Shown piece by piece: positions 55,874 to 64,000 of a DNA stretch of 64,000 nt; the stretch's first letter is position 1; each line of letters starts with the position of its first letter. The DNA lies in contig NZ_CP016443.1 in NCBI RefSeq assembly GCF_001742165.1, forward strand, positions 2,976,001 through 3,040,000, read 5' to 3'. This DNA is from Burkholderia stabilis. Its GTDB lineage: Bacteria; Pseudomonadota; Gammaproteobacteria; Burkholderiales; Burkholderiaceae. The notes beneath the pieces were generated by a model. The model made no database searches. It was not told the origin of the DNA and saw only the letters and a program-made list of their open reading frames with translations. Position numbers and translations under genes: made by a program.

Positions 55874-57553
55874 ATGGATGTGAACGTGAACGAAGCGACC
55901 CGACGGACGAGGGTGCCGCCGGAAACCGTGTCGAGCCGCGACCGCTGGCGGGTCGTGCTGCGCGCGTGCGCGGGCATCGCCGAGCGCATCGCGGGCGCCG
56001 GGCCCGACACGCGGCCGGCGCTGGCCGTGCGCGAAGCGCGCCCGCATGCGCACGTGTGGGTGTCGCGGTACGCGGTGCCGCTGCTGCTGGCCACGCTCGT
56101 CTGCGCGCTGGCGACGCTCGCGGCAAGCGCGCTGCTGCGCGTGTTCGACCTGTCGAACGTCGTGATGCTGTTCCTGATGACCGTCGTGCTGATCGCGCTG
56201 CGGCTCGGCCGGCTGGCCGGCGCGTGGGCCGCGTTCGTGTGCGTCGGCTGCTTCGACTTCTTCTTCGTCGAGCCGCGGCTGTCGTTCGCGGTGTCCGATA
56301 CGCAGTACGTGTTCACGTTCGCGCTGATGCTGGCCGTCGCGCTCGCGATCGGCCAACTCGCGGCGCGCCTGCGTGCGGAGGCGCGCGCGGCACGCGCGAA
56401 CGAGAAACGCTCGGCGGCGCTCGCGCGCGTCGCGCACGATCTGTCGGCTGCGGTCGAAACCGCGCAGATCGCGGCGATCTGCACCGGCACGATCGCGCCG
56501 CTGCTCGGCGTGCGCGTCGCGCTCGTGCTGCCCGATGAAAACGACCGGCTGATGCCGGCGCAACTCACCGGGTTCGTCGAAGCGCCGATCGCGCGCTGGG
56601 CCTACGAGCATGCGCGCGGCGCCGGGTGTGGGATGGCGTCGTTCGATCGCGCGGCCGCGCAGTACCTGCCATTGAAGGCGCCGATGCGCGTGCGCGGCGT
56701 GCTCGTGCTGTTCGGCGACGCGCAACCGGTGCCCACCGACCCCGACGATCGGCGCCTGATCGACGCGCTGTGCTCGTCGATCGCGATGGCGCTCGAACGT
56801 GTGCATTACGTTGGCGTCGCGCAGCACACGCTGGTCCGCATCGAAGGCGAGCGGTTGCGCAATGCGCTGTTGTCCGCCGTGTCGCACGACCTGAAGACGC
56901 CGCTCACCGCGATCCGAGGGCTCGCCGAAACGCTGGAGCGGCCCGAACGTCTGGCCAACGGACAGCCGGCGGCGCTCGCGCGCGGCATCCGCAACCAGGC
57001 CGAGGCGCTGCACGGGCTCGTCGTGAACCTGCTCGACCTCGCGCGCATGCAGAGCGAAGGCGTGCGGCTCAATCGCGAGTGGCACATGCTCGACGAGATC
57101 GTCGGCAGCGCGCTCGCGCATTCGGCCGGCGTGCTGGCCGGCCGCGACGTGAGCGCCGATTTGCCGGCCGATCTGCCGCTGATCGACGTCGATGCGCTGC
57201 TGATCGAGCGCGTGCTGATGAACCTGCTCGACAACGCCGCGAAGTACGCGGGCGCGGATGCGGCTGTCGCGGTGCGCGCGCGCGTGTTCGGCGAGACGCT
57301 GTACGTGTTCGTCGAGGACGACGGGCCCGGCTTCGTCGCGCGCAACACCGAGCCGCTGTTCGAGCCGTTCGAGCGCGAGCGCAAGGAGTCGTCGATCAGC
57401 GGCGTGGGGCTCGGGCTCGCGCTGTGCCGCAGCATTGTCAACGCACACGGCGGATCGATCCGCGCGGTGCCGCTCGATCCGCACGGCGCGCGGTTCGAGA
57501 TCCGCCTGCCCATGGGGGCGCCGCCCGACATCGAACACGAGAGCCGCACATGA
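55874..57553 (+). CDS. kdpD: KdpD-like sensor kinase lacking the N-terminal KdpD/Usp domains
   Basis: This 559-residue membrane histidine kinase has a DUF4118-type four-helix membrane domain near residues 65-170 (YAVPLLLATLVCALATLAASALL, VVMLFLMTVVLIALRLGRLAGAWAA, FFFVEPRLSFAVSDTQYVFTFALML). A GAF-like region follows, then phospho-accepting H338 in AVSHDLKTPLTAIRG, the N-box LMNLLDNAAKYAG, and G-boxes DDGPGF and GVGLGLAL. Full-length KdpD is about 900 residues, with an N-terminal KdpD domain carrying Walker motifs and a Usp domain; both are absent here. The 80-base gap before kdpB leaves no room for them. The ATG at 55874 follows GGAAGC. Confidence 0.88.
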   Translation: MDVNVNEATRRTRVPPETVSSRDRWRVVLRACAGIAERIAGAGPDTRPALAVREARPHAHVWVSRYAVPLLLATLVCALATLAASALLRVFDLSNVVMLFLMTVVLIALRLGRLAGAWAAFVCVGCFDFFFVEPRLSFAVSDTQYVFTFALMLAVALAIGQLAARLRAEARAARANEKRSAALARVAHDLSAAVETAQIAAICTGTIAPLLGVRVALVLPDENDRLMPAQLTGFVEAPIARWAYEHARGAGCGMASFDRAAAQYLPLKAPMRVRGVLVLFGDAQPVPTDPDDRRLIDALCSSIAMALERVHYVGVAQHTLVRIEGERLRNALLSAVSHDLKTPLTAIRGLAETLERPERLANGQPAALARGIRNQAEALHGLVVNLLDLARMQSEGVRLNREWHMLDEIVGSALAHSAGVLAGRDVSADLPADLPLIDVDALLIERVLMNLLDNAAKYAGADAAVAVRARVFGETLYVFVEDDGPGFVARNTEPLFEPFERERKESSISGVGLGLALCRSIVNAHGGSIRAVPLDPHGARFEIRLPMGAPPDIEHESRT

Positions 57554-58272
57554 TCAAATCGCGCGTACTGATCGTCGAGGACGAAGCGGACATCCGGCGT
57601 TTCGTCCGGATGGCGCTGGAACAGGAGGGGCTCGATACCTGCGAGGCGTCGACGGCCCGCGAGGCGCGCATGTACGCGTCGAGCAGCAAGCCCGATCTCG
57701 TGATCGTCGATCTCGGGCTGCCGGACGACGACGGCAAGGCGTTCATCCGCGAATTGCGCGAATGGTCGACGGTGCCGGTGATCGTGCTGTCGGCGCGGCA
57801 GCAGGAAGTGGAAAAGGTCGCGGCGCTCGACGCGGGCGCGGACGATTACCTCCCGAAGCCGTTCGGCGTGCCCGAACTGCTCGCGCGGGCGCGCGCGCAG
57901 TTGCGGCGCGCGGCGTTCGTGTCGGCCGACGGGCAGGCGTCGTCGATCGTGCGGTTCGGCGACGTGACGGTCGATCTCGGCCGGCATGAAGTCGTGCGCG
58001 GCGGCGAGCCGGTGCACCTGACGCGCCTCGAATTCCGGCTGCTCGCCGCGCTGATCCGCGCGCGCGGCGGCGTGGTTGCCGCGCGGCAACTGCTGGCCGA
58101 GGTCTGGGGCATCCACGATGCTGATCGCGCGCATTACGTGCGCGTGTACATGACGAACCTGCGGCAGAAGCTCGAACCGGTGCCGGCGCGGCCCCGGCAT
58201 CTGCTGACGGAACTGCAGTTCGGATACCGGCTGGTCGGTCTGGAAGCGGTCAGCGGCCCGCACGGAGTATAG
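57550..58272 (+). CDS. kdpE: KdpE response regulator
   Basis: This 240-residue OmpR-family regulator starts MIKSRVLIVEDEADIRRFVRMALEQEGLDT. It has phospho-acceptor D54 in LVIVDLGLPDDDGK, the lysine in LPKPFGVPELLARARAQLRR, and a winged helix with VHLTRLEFRLLAALIRARGGVVAARQLLAEVWG and YVRVYMTNLRQKLEP...HLLTELQFGYRL, the KdpE-specific end. Its ATG overlaps the kdpD stop (ATGA). It should activate the kdp promoter at low K+ when phosphorylated. Confidence 0.93.
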   Translation: MIKSRVLIVEDEADIRRFVRMALEQEGLDTCEASTAREARMYASSSKPDLVIVDLGLPDDDGKAFIRELREWSTVPVIVLSARQQEVEKVAALDAGADDYLPKPFGVPELLARARAQLRRAAFVSADGQASSIVRFGDVTVDLGRHEVVRGGEPVHLTRLEFRLLAALIRARGGVVAARQLLAEVWGIHDADRAHYVRVYMTNLRQKLEPVPARPRHLLTELQFGYRLVGLEAVSGPHGV

Positions 58273-58439
58273 ACAGGTCCGGTGCGCCGTTTACCGGCCG
58301 GCGTACGCATCGAGAAAGCCAAAATTCAGCGTCGCGTAATCAATAATTAATTGAAATTAAAGGAAATTCAGGCTCACGACCAGAATCCGCCGACAATTAG
58401 AGATAAACACGTATTGCTGGCATGGCACCTGGAAAGGCA

Positions 58440-58457
58440 AAGTTGTATGTACAACTT
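58440..58457. promoter_or_regulatory. Perfect 18-bp palindrome upstream of the hisJ-type gene
   Basis: AAGTTGTA-TG-TACAACTT is a perfect inverted repeat (8-bp arms) about 97 bases before the start of the binding-protein gene, near an AT-rich stretch at 58335-58370. The TTGTATGTACAA core is typical of GntR-type or other dimeric operators. Confidence 0.6.
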
Positions 58458-58553
58458 GGAGCGTCGCCCAGAGGGGCGATTTCCGGGTTGGAAGGGTTCA
58501 CGACGGGGTTGCCCGGCGGAACCCCTGCCCAGTTCGCCTCTGACAGGAACACC

Positions 58554-59327
58554 ATGAAGAAACTCGCGCTCGGTATTGCCCTGGCCTGCATCGCGGTCGG
58601 TGCGCACGCCAAGGATTGGTCGACGATCCGGTTCGGCGTCGACGCCAGCTACCCGCCGTTCGAATCGAAGGACGCAAGCGGCAAGGTCGTCGGCTTCGAC
58701 GTCGATCTCGGCAACGAGATCTGCGCCCGCCTGAAGGCGAAATGCGTGTGGATCGAGAACGACTTCGACGGGATGATCCCGGCGCTGAAGGCGAAGAAGT
58801 TCGACGGCGTGCTGTCGTCGATGTCGATGACGCCGGCACGCGCCGAGCAGATCGCGTTCTCCGACAAGCTGTTCAATACGCCGACGCGCCTCGTCACGAA
58901 GAAGGGCGTGAACCTGCAGCCGACGGCCGAATCGCTGAAGGGCAAATCGGTGGGCGTCGAGCAGGGCACCATCCAGGAAACCTACGCGAAGGCCTACTGG
59001 GCGCCGAAGGGCGTGCAGGTCGTGCCTTACCAGAACCAGGACGGCGTGTACCAGGACCTGATGTCCGGCCGCCTCGACGCGGCGCTGCAGGACGCGGTGC
59101 AGGCCGACATCGGCTTCCTGAAGACGCCGCGCGGCGCGAACTTCCAGTTCGCCGGCGGCGACATCGACGATCCGAAGACGCTCGGCAACGGCGCGGGCAT
59201 CGGCCTGCGCAAGGACGACGCCGACCTGAAGGCGAAGATCGACCACGCGATCGCCGACATCATCAAGGACGGCACGTACAAGAAGCTCGAGAAAAAGTAC
59301 TTCGCGTTCGACGTCTACGGCGGCTGA
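58554..59327 (+). CDS. Periplasmic lysine/arginine/ornithine/histidine-binding protein of an ABC importer
   Basis: This 257-residue periplasmic binding protein starts MKKLALGIALACIAVGAHA (signal peptide). The mature protein begins KDWSTIRFGVDASYPPFESKDASGKVVGFDVDLGNEICARLKAKCVWIENDFDGMIPAL, exactly the HisJ/ArgT pattern (SBP family 3). It continues with ARAEQIAFSDKLFNTPTRLV and VGVEQGTIQETYAK. It delivers a cationic amino acid to the QM permease encoded downstream. The frame is open upstream, but this ATG gives the signal peptide. It is the first gene of a hisJQMP-type operon. Confidence 0.92.
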   Translation: MKKLALGIALACIAVGAHAKDWSTIRFGVDASYPPFESKDASGKVVGFDVDLGNEICARLKAKCVWIENDFDGMIPALKAKKFDGVLSSMSMTPARAEQIAFSDKLFNTPTRLVTKKGVNLQPTAESLKGKSVGVEQGTIQETYAKAYWAPKGVQVVPYQNQDGVYQDLMSGRLDAALQDAVQADIGFLKTPRGANFQFAGGDIDDPKTLGNGAGIGLRKDDADLKAKIDHAIADIIKDGTYKKLEKKYFAFDVYGG

Positions 59328-59460
59328 CCGTCCATGCGGCGCGCATCGGCTACGGTGCGCGCCGCGTCGGTTACCGGGTGCCGCCCGCCTGGCGTGATGC
59401 GCCTGGCTTGATGAGCAGGTCGCATCACGTAGTGCGTAGATATCGTTTGATGTGCAGGTA

Positions 59461-60192
59461 ATGGCTATTGACAATCCAGCCACCTCGTTCTGGATCCCTC
59501 ATATGATCTTCCAAGGATTTGGCCCGCTTCTGTGGGCCGGCACGGTCGAGACCGTGAAGCTCGCGGTGCTGTCGCTCGCCGCCTCGCTCGTGCTGGGCCT
59601 CGTCGGTGCGAGCGCGAAGCTGTCGACGAACCGTGTGCTCAAGTCGATCGGCACGTTCTATACGACGCTGATCCGCGCGGTGCCCGACCTCGTGCTGATG
59701 CTGCTGTTGTTCTACGGGATCCAGATCCTGCTGAACGACGTGACCGACATGCTCGGCTGGGATCAGATCGACATCGATCCGTTCGTGGCGGGCGTCATCA
59801 CGCTCGGCTTCATCTACGGCGCGTACTTCACCGAGACGTTCCGTGGTGCGTTCCTGTCGGTGCCGCGCGGCCAGCTCGAAGCGGGCTTCGCGTACGGGAT
59901 GAGCGGCTGGCGCGTGTTCCGCCGCATCCTGTTCCCGCAGATGATGCGTTTCGCGCTGCCCGGCATCGGCAACAACTGGCAGGTGCTCGTGAAAGCCACC
60001 GCGCTCGTGTCGATCATCGGCCTCGCCGACGTCGTGAAGGCGTCGCAGGATGCGGGCAAGAGCACGCTCGATTTCTTCTTCTTCACGCTGGCGGCGGGCG
60101 CGATCTACCTCGCGATCACGACGGTGTCCAACGTCGTGCTGCATCACCTCGAGAAGCGTTATTCCGTCGGCGTCCGGAGGCTCGCACTGTGA
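59461..60192 (+). CDS. hisQ: HisQ-type permease of the amino-acid ABC importer
   Basis: This 243-residue inner-membrane permease is of the His/Glu/Gln/Arg family: GPLLWAGTVETVKLAVLSLAASLVLGLVGASAKLS, FYTTLIRAVPDLVLMLLLFYGIQILL, YFTETFRGAFLSVPRGQLEAGFAYGMSGWRVFRRILFPQMMRFALPGIGNNWQVLVKATALVSIIGL. The EAA loop is EAGFAYGMSGWRVFRRI. The start is uncertain: ATG at 59461 (MAIDNPATSF) or 59503 (MIFQGFGP), and family members often start at the latter. The stop overlaps the next start (GTGA). Confidence 0.9.
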   Translation: MAIDNPATSFWIPHMIFQGFGPLLWAGTVETVKLAVLSLAASLVLGLVGASAKLSTNRVLKSIGTFYTTLIRAVPDLVLMLLLFYGIQILLNDVTDMLGWDQIDIDPFVAGVITLGFIYGAYFTETFRGAFLSVPRGQLEAGFAYGMSGWRVFRRILFPQMMRFALPGIGNNWQVLVKATALVSIIGLADVVKASQDAGKSTLDFFFFTLAAGAIYLAITTVSNVVLHHLEKRYSVGVRRLAL

Positions 60193-60902
60193 TCGAACTC
60201 GTCAGCCAGTACTGGCAAAGCTACCTCTACACCGACGGCTACCGCTTCAGCGGCCTCGCGATCACGCTGTGGCTGCTGGTCGTGTCGATCGCCCTCGGCT
60301 TCGCGCTGGCCGTGCCGCTCGCGATCGCGCGCGCCTCGTCGAATCGCTGGATCTCGGGCCCGGTGTGGCTCTATACGTACGTGTTCCGCGGCACGCCGCT
60401 CTACGTGCAGTTGCTGATGTGCTACACGGGCATCTACAGCCTGCAGGTCGTGCACAACCACGTGCTGCTCGATACGTTCTTCCGCAACGCGATGAACTGC
60501 ACGCTGCTCGCGTTCGTGCTGAACGAATGCGCGTATGCGACGGAGATTTTCGCGGGCGCGATCAAGTCGACGTCGGCCGGCGAGATCGAGGCCGGGCAAG
60601 CCTACGGGATGTCGCGCTTCAAGCTCTATACGCGGATCATCCTGCCGTCCGCGCTGCGCCGCTCGCTGCCGAGCTACAGCAACGAAGTGATCCTGATGCT
60701 GCACGCGACGACGCTCGCGTTCACCGCGACCGTGCCCGACATCCTGAAGGTCACGCGCGACGTCAATTCGGCAACCTACATGTCGTTCCAGGCCTACGGC
60801 ATCGCGGCCGTGCTGTACGCCGTCGTCGTGTTCGCGCTCATCTGGGCGTTCCGCAAGCTCGAGACGCGCTGGCTCGCGTACCTCGCCCCGCGCGGCCATT
60901 AA
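60189..60902 (+). CDS. hisM: HisM-type permease of the amino-acid ABC importer
   Basis: This 237-residue inner-membrane permease is the partner of HisQ. It starts at the GTG at 60189, which overlaps the hisQ stop. It shows LAITLWLLVVSIALGFALAVPLAIARAS, YTYVFRGTPLYVQLLMCYTGIY, ECAYATEIFAGAIKSTSAGEIEAGQAYGMSRFKLYTRIILPSALRRSLPSYSNEVILMLHATTLAFTATVPDIL. The EAA loop EAGQAYGMSRFKLYTRI contacts the ATPase. The two permeases form a heterodimer. Confidence 0.92.
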   Translation: MIELVSQYWQSYLYTDGYRFSGLAITLWLLVVSIALGFALAVPLAIARASSNRWISGPVWLYTYVFRGTPLYVQLLMCYTGIYSLQVVHNHVLLDTFFRNAMNCTLLAFVLNECAYATEIFAGAIKSTSAGEIEAGQAYGMSRFKLYTRIILPSALRRSLPSYSNEVILMLHATTLAFTATVPDILKVTRDVNSATYMSFQAYGIAAVLYAVVVFALIWAFRKLETRWLAYLAPRGH

Positions 60903-60935
60903 CGCATTCGCAAGATTCGCAAGGAAGGACCAAGC

Positions 60936-61703
60936 ATGTACAAGCTCACCGTTGACAACCTGCACAAGAAGTTCGGCGACAACGAGGTGTTGAAGGGCGT
61001 GTCGATGAAGGCGAAGGCCGGCGACGTGATCAGCATCATCGGCTCGAGCGGCTCCGGCAAGAGCACGTTCCTGCGCTGCATCAACTTCCTCGAGCAGCCG
61101 TGCTCGGGGCAGATCACGATCGGCAGCGAGCCGATCCAGACCACGCGCGACCGCAATGGTTCGCTGCGCGTCGCCGACCAGAAGCAGCTTCAGCGGATGC
61201 GCACGAAGCTGTCGATGGTGTTCCAGCACTTCAACCTGTGGGCGCACATGACGGTGCTCGAGAACGTGATCGAGGCGCCGATGGCCGTGCTCGGGATCGG
61301 CAAGGAAGAAGCGATCGCGCGGGCGCGCAAGTATCTGGAGAAGGTCGGTCTCGCGCCGCGCGTCGAGGGCATGTATCCGTCGCATCTTTCCGGCGGCCAG
61401 CAGCAGCGTGTCGCGATCGCGCGCGCGCTCGCGATGGAGCCTGAAGTGATGCTGTTCGACGAGCCGACGTCGGCGCTCGATCCGGAGCTCGTCGGCGAAG
61501 TGCTGAAGGTGATGCAGAAGCTCGCCGAAGAAGGGCGCACGATGGTCGTCGTCACGCACGAGATGGGCTTCGCGCGCAACGTGTCGAACCACGTGATCTT
61601 CCTGCATCAGGGCAAGATCGAGGAGGAAGGCGATCCGCAGGAGATTCTCGTGAATCCGAAGAGCGAGCGGCTCGGTCAGTTCCTGTCGGGGCGGTTGAAG
61701 TAA
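60936..61703 (+). CDS. hisP: HisP-type ATPase of the amino-acid ABC importer
   Basis: This 255-residue ABC ATPase has Walker [10 protein letters not shown] (36-44), Q-loop [14 protein letters not shown], signature [15 protein letters not shown], Walker [21 protein letters not shown], and H-loop [13 protein letters not shown]. The insertion [34 protein letters not shown] near residues 56-90 is typical of HisP. It energises lysine/arginine/ornithine/histidine import. It ends the operon and is followed by a strong hairpin. Confidence 0.94.
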   Translation: MYKLTVDNLHKKFGDNEVLKGVSMKAKAGDVISIIGSSGSGKSTFLRCINFLEQPCSGQITIGSEPIQTTRDRNGSLRVADQKQLQRMRTKLSMVFQHFNLWAHMTVLENVIEAPMAVLGIGKEEAIARARKYLEKVGLAPRVEGMYPSHLSGGQQQRVAIARALAMEPEVMLFDEPTSALDPELVGEVLKVMQKLAEEGRTMVVVTHEMGFARNVSNHVIFLHQGKIEEEGDPQEILVNPKSERLGQFLSGRLK

Positions 61704-61715
61704 GCCGGCGGTATG

Positions 61716-61763
61716 GCGCGGCCCCCGTGACGCTGCAACGGCGTCGCGGGGGCCGCGCGTTTT
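61716..61763 (+). terminator. Strong hairpin terminator of the hisJQMP operon
   Basis: A nearly perfect 18-bp stem (GCGCGGCCCCCG... with CGGGGGCCGCGC) encloses a short loop and is followed by GTTTTG. It lies 13 bases past the hisP stop and before the convergent glycosidase gene. Confidence 0.75.
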
Positions 61764-61772
61764 GAAGCACGC

Positions 61773-64000
61773 TTATTGTTGCGCGAGCGCGTCCGTCAAC
61801 GGCCGCTGCGCGAGCCGCACGAGATTCTCGCGGCTCGCACTCGGGCTCGACCATTGCAGATGCATGCTGGCCGGCCCGCTCGCATGCACGTACTCGACGC
61901 GGATCGGCACGCCGCGCTTCTGCGACAGGTGGATGCGGCCCTTCGCGGTCGCGAGCCCCGGCTGCGCCTTGTCGATCACCTTGCGGCCGTCGATCCACAC
62001 GCGCGCGACGTTGTCGCTCGTCACACTGAACGTGTAGTTGTCGGCCTTCGGAATATCGAGCGCGCCGGTCCAGCGGATCGCATAGTTCGTCGTATTCATC
62101 CCCTTCGACGCATCGGGCGAGTCGGTGCCGCGCTCGGTGTTCAGGTCGAAGTCGACCAGCGGCGTGATCGACGAGAACACCGGCGTCGTGAACGTCGTGT
62201 CGTTGTAGTACGTCGCATTGAACACGCGCAGCCGCGAGCTGAATGCGCTCGCGAGCGCCTGAACCTCGGCCGTGCTCCACGGATGGCCGTCGGGGTAGAG
62301 CGTGCCCTGGAACGGCGTCGCCGGTTCGACGGTCGCCGGAGCGGATGCCGTCTGCCCCCAGTGGAAGCGCGTGTTCGTGCGGCCGATCATCAGTTCCCAC
62401 ACGAGGAAGCCCGTCTTGCCGCCGTAGGTGCTCGCGATGCCGGCCATCGTCTGTCCCGCCTGGCCGCCCGGCCAGCCGCGCTGCAGGGTTTCGGAGTTCA
62501 GGCTGTCGAGCAGGCTCGGCGGCAGCGAGTAGTCGGGCGTCGTCGCGTTGATCGCGTACGGATGGAACGCATGGAAGTCCGAGAAGTAGTCGCCTTCGGG
62601 TTCCTGCACGTTCGGCGAATTGATCGGCTGCGTCGCGCCGGCATTCAGGATCGCGATGCGCGCGTCGTTCATCATCAGCGCGCGCGTCGGCTGCAGTGCG
62701 CCGTTGCCGCTGCAACCGGGCTCGTTCATCGGTTCCCAGTACAGGATGCGCGGGTCGTTGCGGTGCGCGGACACGAAATCGGCGATGTAGCGCTGCAGGT
62801 CCTGCTTGTACGTGGTTGAAGCGCCCGCTGCGATCGGCTGCAGGTACTGCTGCTCGACCGACTGCCCGGGCGACTGCACCCAGCGGCTGTTGTGCACGCC
62901 GAAGATCGGCGCGGCCTGCGGGCCGTAGGCCGGATCGACGTGCCAGCAATCGTCGTAGAAGATCGGCGCGACCTTGAGGCCGTGGCGCGCGGCGATGTCG
63001 AGCAGGCTGTCGAACTTCGCGAGGAACGCGTCGCGATCGTTGACCCAGTTCAGATAATGCAGGTACACGGTGATCGTGTTCATGCCGTACGTCTGCGCGT
63101 AGTCGAGCTCGCGGTCGACGGTCGCCGGATCGTAGTTCTCCCAGAAATCGATCGCGTTGACGGCATTCCACGGGTTGTACACGGCGCCGACCACGCGCGA
63201 GAAGTCCCACGTTTTCGGCGCGACGTCCGGGTAGCGGCTCACGGTCACGTTCGCGAACGCGACGCTCGCGCCGAAGCGGCGCAGGCCGAACGCACCCGCG
63301 CGCAGCGCGGTCGTCAGGCCGCTCGTCGCGTCGTTGATGCTGATCACCTGCGCGCCGTCGAGATACACGTCGATCGCGTTGTTGCGCGTGACCGCCTTCA
63401 GGTGATGCGTGCTGCCCGCGACGACCGCGGGCGCCGGGTAGTCGATGAAGTCCGTCCAGTTGTTCTGTTCGCGGCCGACCTGCACCACGTGCCGCACCGC
63501 GTCGAGCCCGATGTAGTAGCCGGTTAGCGCGTCGGTGCCGACGGTCGGATTCGTCACGTGCACGATGAAACCCGCGTTCGCGGTGGTCGCGCCCGGCGCG
63601 GGCGCGCCGATGGTGACGTCCGCTTCATAGGACGCGTGACCGTACGCCGGATGCTGCGCGTTCGTGACGAGCTTCGCGCCGTCCGTGCTCGTGCCGTCGA
63701 TCCGGATCGTGTTCCCGCCGCCGCTCGTCCATGCCGGGCCGTAGGTGTCGAAATCGGCGAGCGTCAGCGTTTGCGTGTCGGTGGCCACGGGCGGCGCCGG
63801 CGGCGCGTAGGGCGGGACGCCGCGCGCGGAGATGCGCAGCGCGGGCGTCGGCCCGGGCAAGCCGAGCGTGACGGGCTGGTTCGGGAAATGAGACGGGCCG
63901 CCGTGCGCGATGTTCATGATGTCGGTGGAAGCGGCGGCATTGGCGGCGGCGCTGTCGCTCGATGCGGCGCCGACGGACGCGCGCGCGGCGAGCGCGGAAG
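61773..64000 (-). CDS. Exported glycoside-hydrolase-like protein with PA14 domain (5' end outside window)
   Basis: At least 742 residues are visible and the N-terminus lies past the window. The first visible residues, SALAARASVGAASSDSA, look like the end of a signal peptide. Domains in order: a short linker and a LamG/DUF1080-like jelly-roll (TLADFDTYGPAWTSGGGNTIRIDG, YYIGLDAVRHVVQVGRE); then a TIM-barrel glycosidase of the GH-A kind (NTITVYLHYLNWVNDRDAF, ILYWEPMNEPGCSG with the acid/base Glu, GFLVWELMIGR as likely nucleophile strand). A C-terminal PA14 sugar-binding domain follows (IRWTGALDIPKADNYTFSVTSDNVARVWIDGRKVID). It would act outside the cytoplasm on a polysaccharide; substrate unknown. 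It is convergent with hisP. Confidence 0.8.
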   Translation of the reverse strand, partial: SALAARASVGAASSDSAAANAAASTDIMNIAHGGPSHFPNQPVTLGLPGPTPALRISARGVPPYAPPAPPVATDTQTLTLADFDTYGPAWTSGGGNTIRIDGTSTDGAKLVTNAQHPAYGHASYEADVTIGAPAPGATTANAGFIVHVTNPTVGTDALTGYYIGLDAVRHVVQVGREQNNWTDFIDYPAPAVVAGSTHHLKAVTRNNAIDVYLDGAQVISINDATSGLTTALRAGAFGLRRFGASVAFANVTVSRYPDVAPKTWDFSRVVGAVYNPWNAVNAIDFWENYDPATVDRELDYAQTYGMNTITVYLHYLNWVNDRDAFLAKFDSLLDIAARHGLKVAPIFYDDCWHVDPAYGPQAAPIFGVHNSRWVQSPGQSVEQQYLQPIAAGASTTYKQDLQRYIADFVSAHRNDPRILYWEPMNEPGCSGNGALQPTRALMMNDARIAILNAGATQPINSPNVQEPEGDYFSDFHAFHPYAINATTPDYSLPPSLLDSLNSETLQRGWPGGQAGQTMAGIASTYGGKTGFLVWELMIGRTNTRFHWGQTASAPATVEPATPFQGTLYPDGHPWSTAEVQALASAFSSRLRVFNATYYNDTTFTTPVFSSITPLVDFDLNTERGTDSPDASKGMNTTNYAIRWTGALDIPKADNYTFSVTSDNVARVWIDGRKVIDKAQPGLATAKGRIHLSQKRGVPIRVEYVHASGPASMHLQWSSPSASRENLVRLAQRPLTDALAQQ

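Noticed and set aside
58410..58450. Sigma-54 promoter before the amino-acid importer
   Set aside because: TGGCACC is followed by GGC one base too far for the required GG-GC spacing, and no sigma-54 activator is near.

Overview
The window looks like part of a Burkholderia chromosome, most probably from the cepacia complex. The DNA is very GC-rich with strong GC third-position bias. It carries an IrlRS-type metal two-component system, two trimeric porins, two DUF4148 proteins, a DUF3717 protein and many LysR-type regulators. I name the organism by recognition only; no database search was possible. Most of the window is ordinary core or metabolic sequence, densely packed on both strands.

Layout. 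1-4.6 kb: end of a CzcA-type metal efflux pump and the irlRS regulators. 4.7-10.8 kb: small secreted proteins, RdgC, a membrane protein, a porin and an AT-richer patch with orphan or remnant genes. 10.8-15 kb: ZIP transporter, MetY, O-methyltransferase, DUF1176 protein. 15.2-20.8 kb: an RNA-repair locus. 20.8-27.4 kb: SUKH-like protein, SnoaL-like protein, a MarR regulator, an IscS-like desulfurase and a two-component flavin monooxygenase operon. 27.4-34.6 kb: LysE exporter, AraC regulator, a Fur-box gene, two LysR regulators and a tartrate locus (ttuC plus MFS carrier). 34.7-41 kb: PL7 lyase-like lipoprotein, P-loop kinase, argG, FUSC-like exporter, diguanylate cyclase. 41.6-50.7 kb: lysine-type permease, LysR, hydrolase, TetR/glycosyltransferase pair, HutC-like regulator, second porin. 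51-58.3 kb: kdp potassium locus. 58.5-61.7 kb: hisJQMP-type amino-acid importer. 61.8 kb to the end: a large glycosidase-like protein that runs off the window.

The most interesting region is 15.2-20.8 kb. RtcR (a CARF-domain activator of sigma-54) is divergent from an operon encoding a slipin, the RNA ligase RtcB and an RlaP-type nucleotidyltransferase. The intergenic/leader region holds a near-consensus sigma-54 promoter and a perfect inverted repeat at activator distance. Inside the transcribed leader are two tandem tRNA-like elements: one with acceptor and T arms but almost nothing between, and one nearly complete but with a shortened 6-nt anticodon loop and no encoded CCA. A GCAA-capped hairpin follows. 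This reads as a damage-inducible RNA-repair operon that makes its own tRNA mimics.

Other oddities: the kdp genes run F-(small ORF)-A-C-B-D-E rather than F-A-B-C-D-E, and KdpD lacks its N-terminal sensor module. There is a 77-bp array of 7-bp repeats between two genes, a shared operator-like motif linking the MarR regulator to the monooxygenase operon, and a perfect Fur box before an uncharacterised gene.
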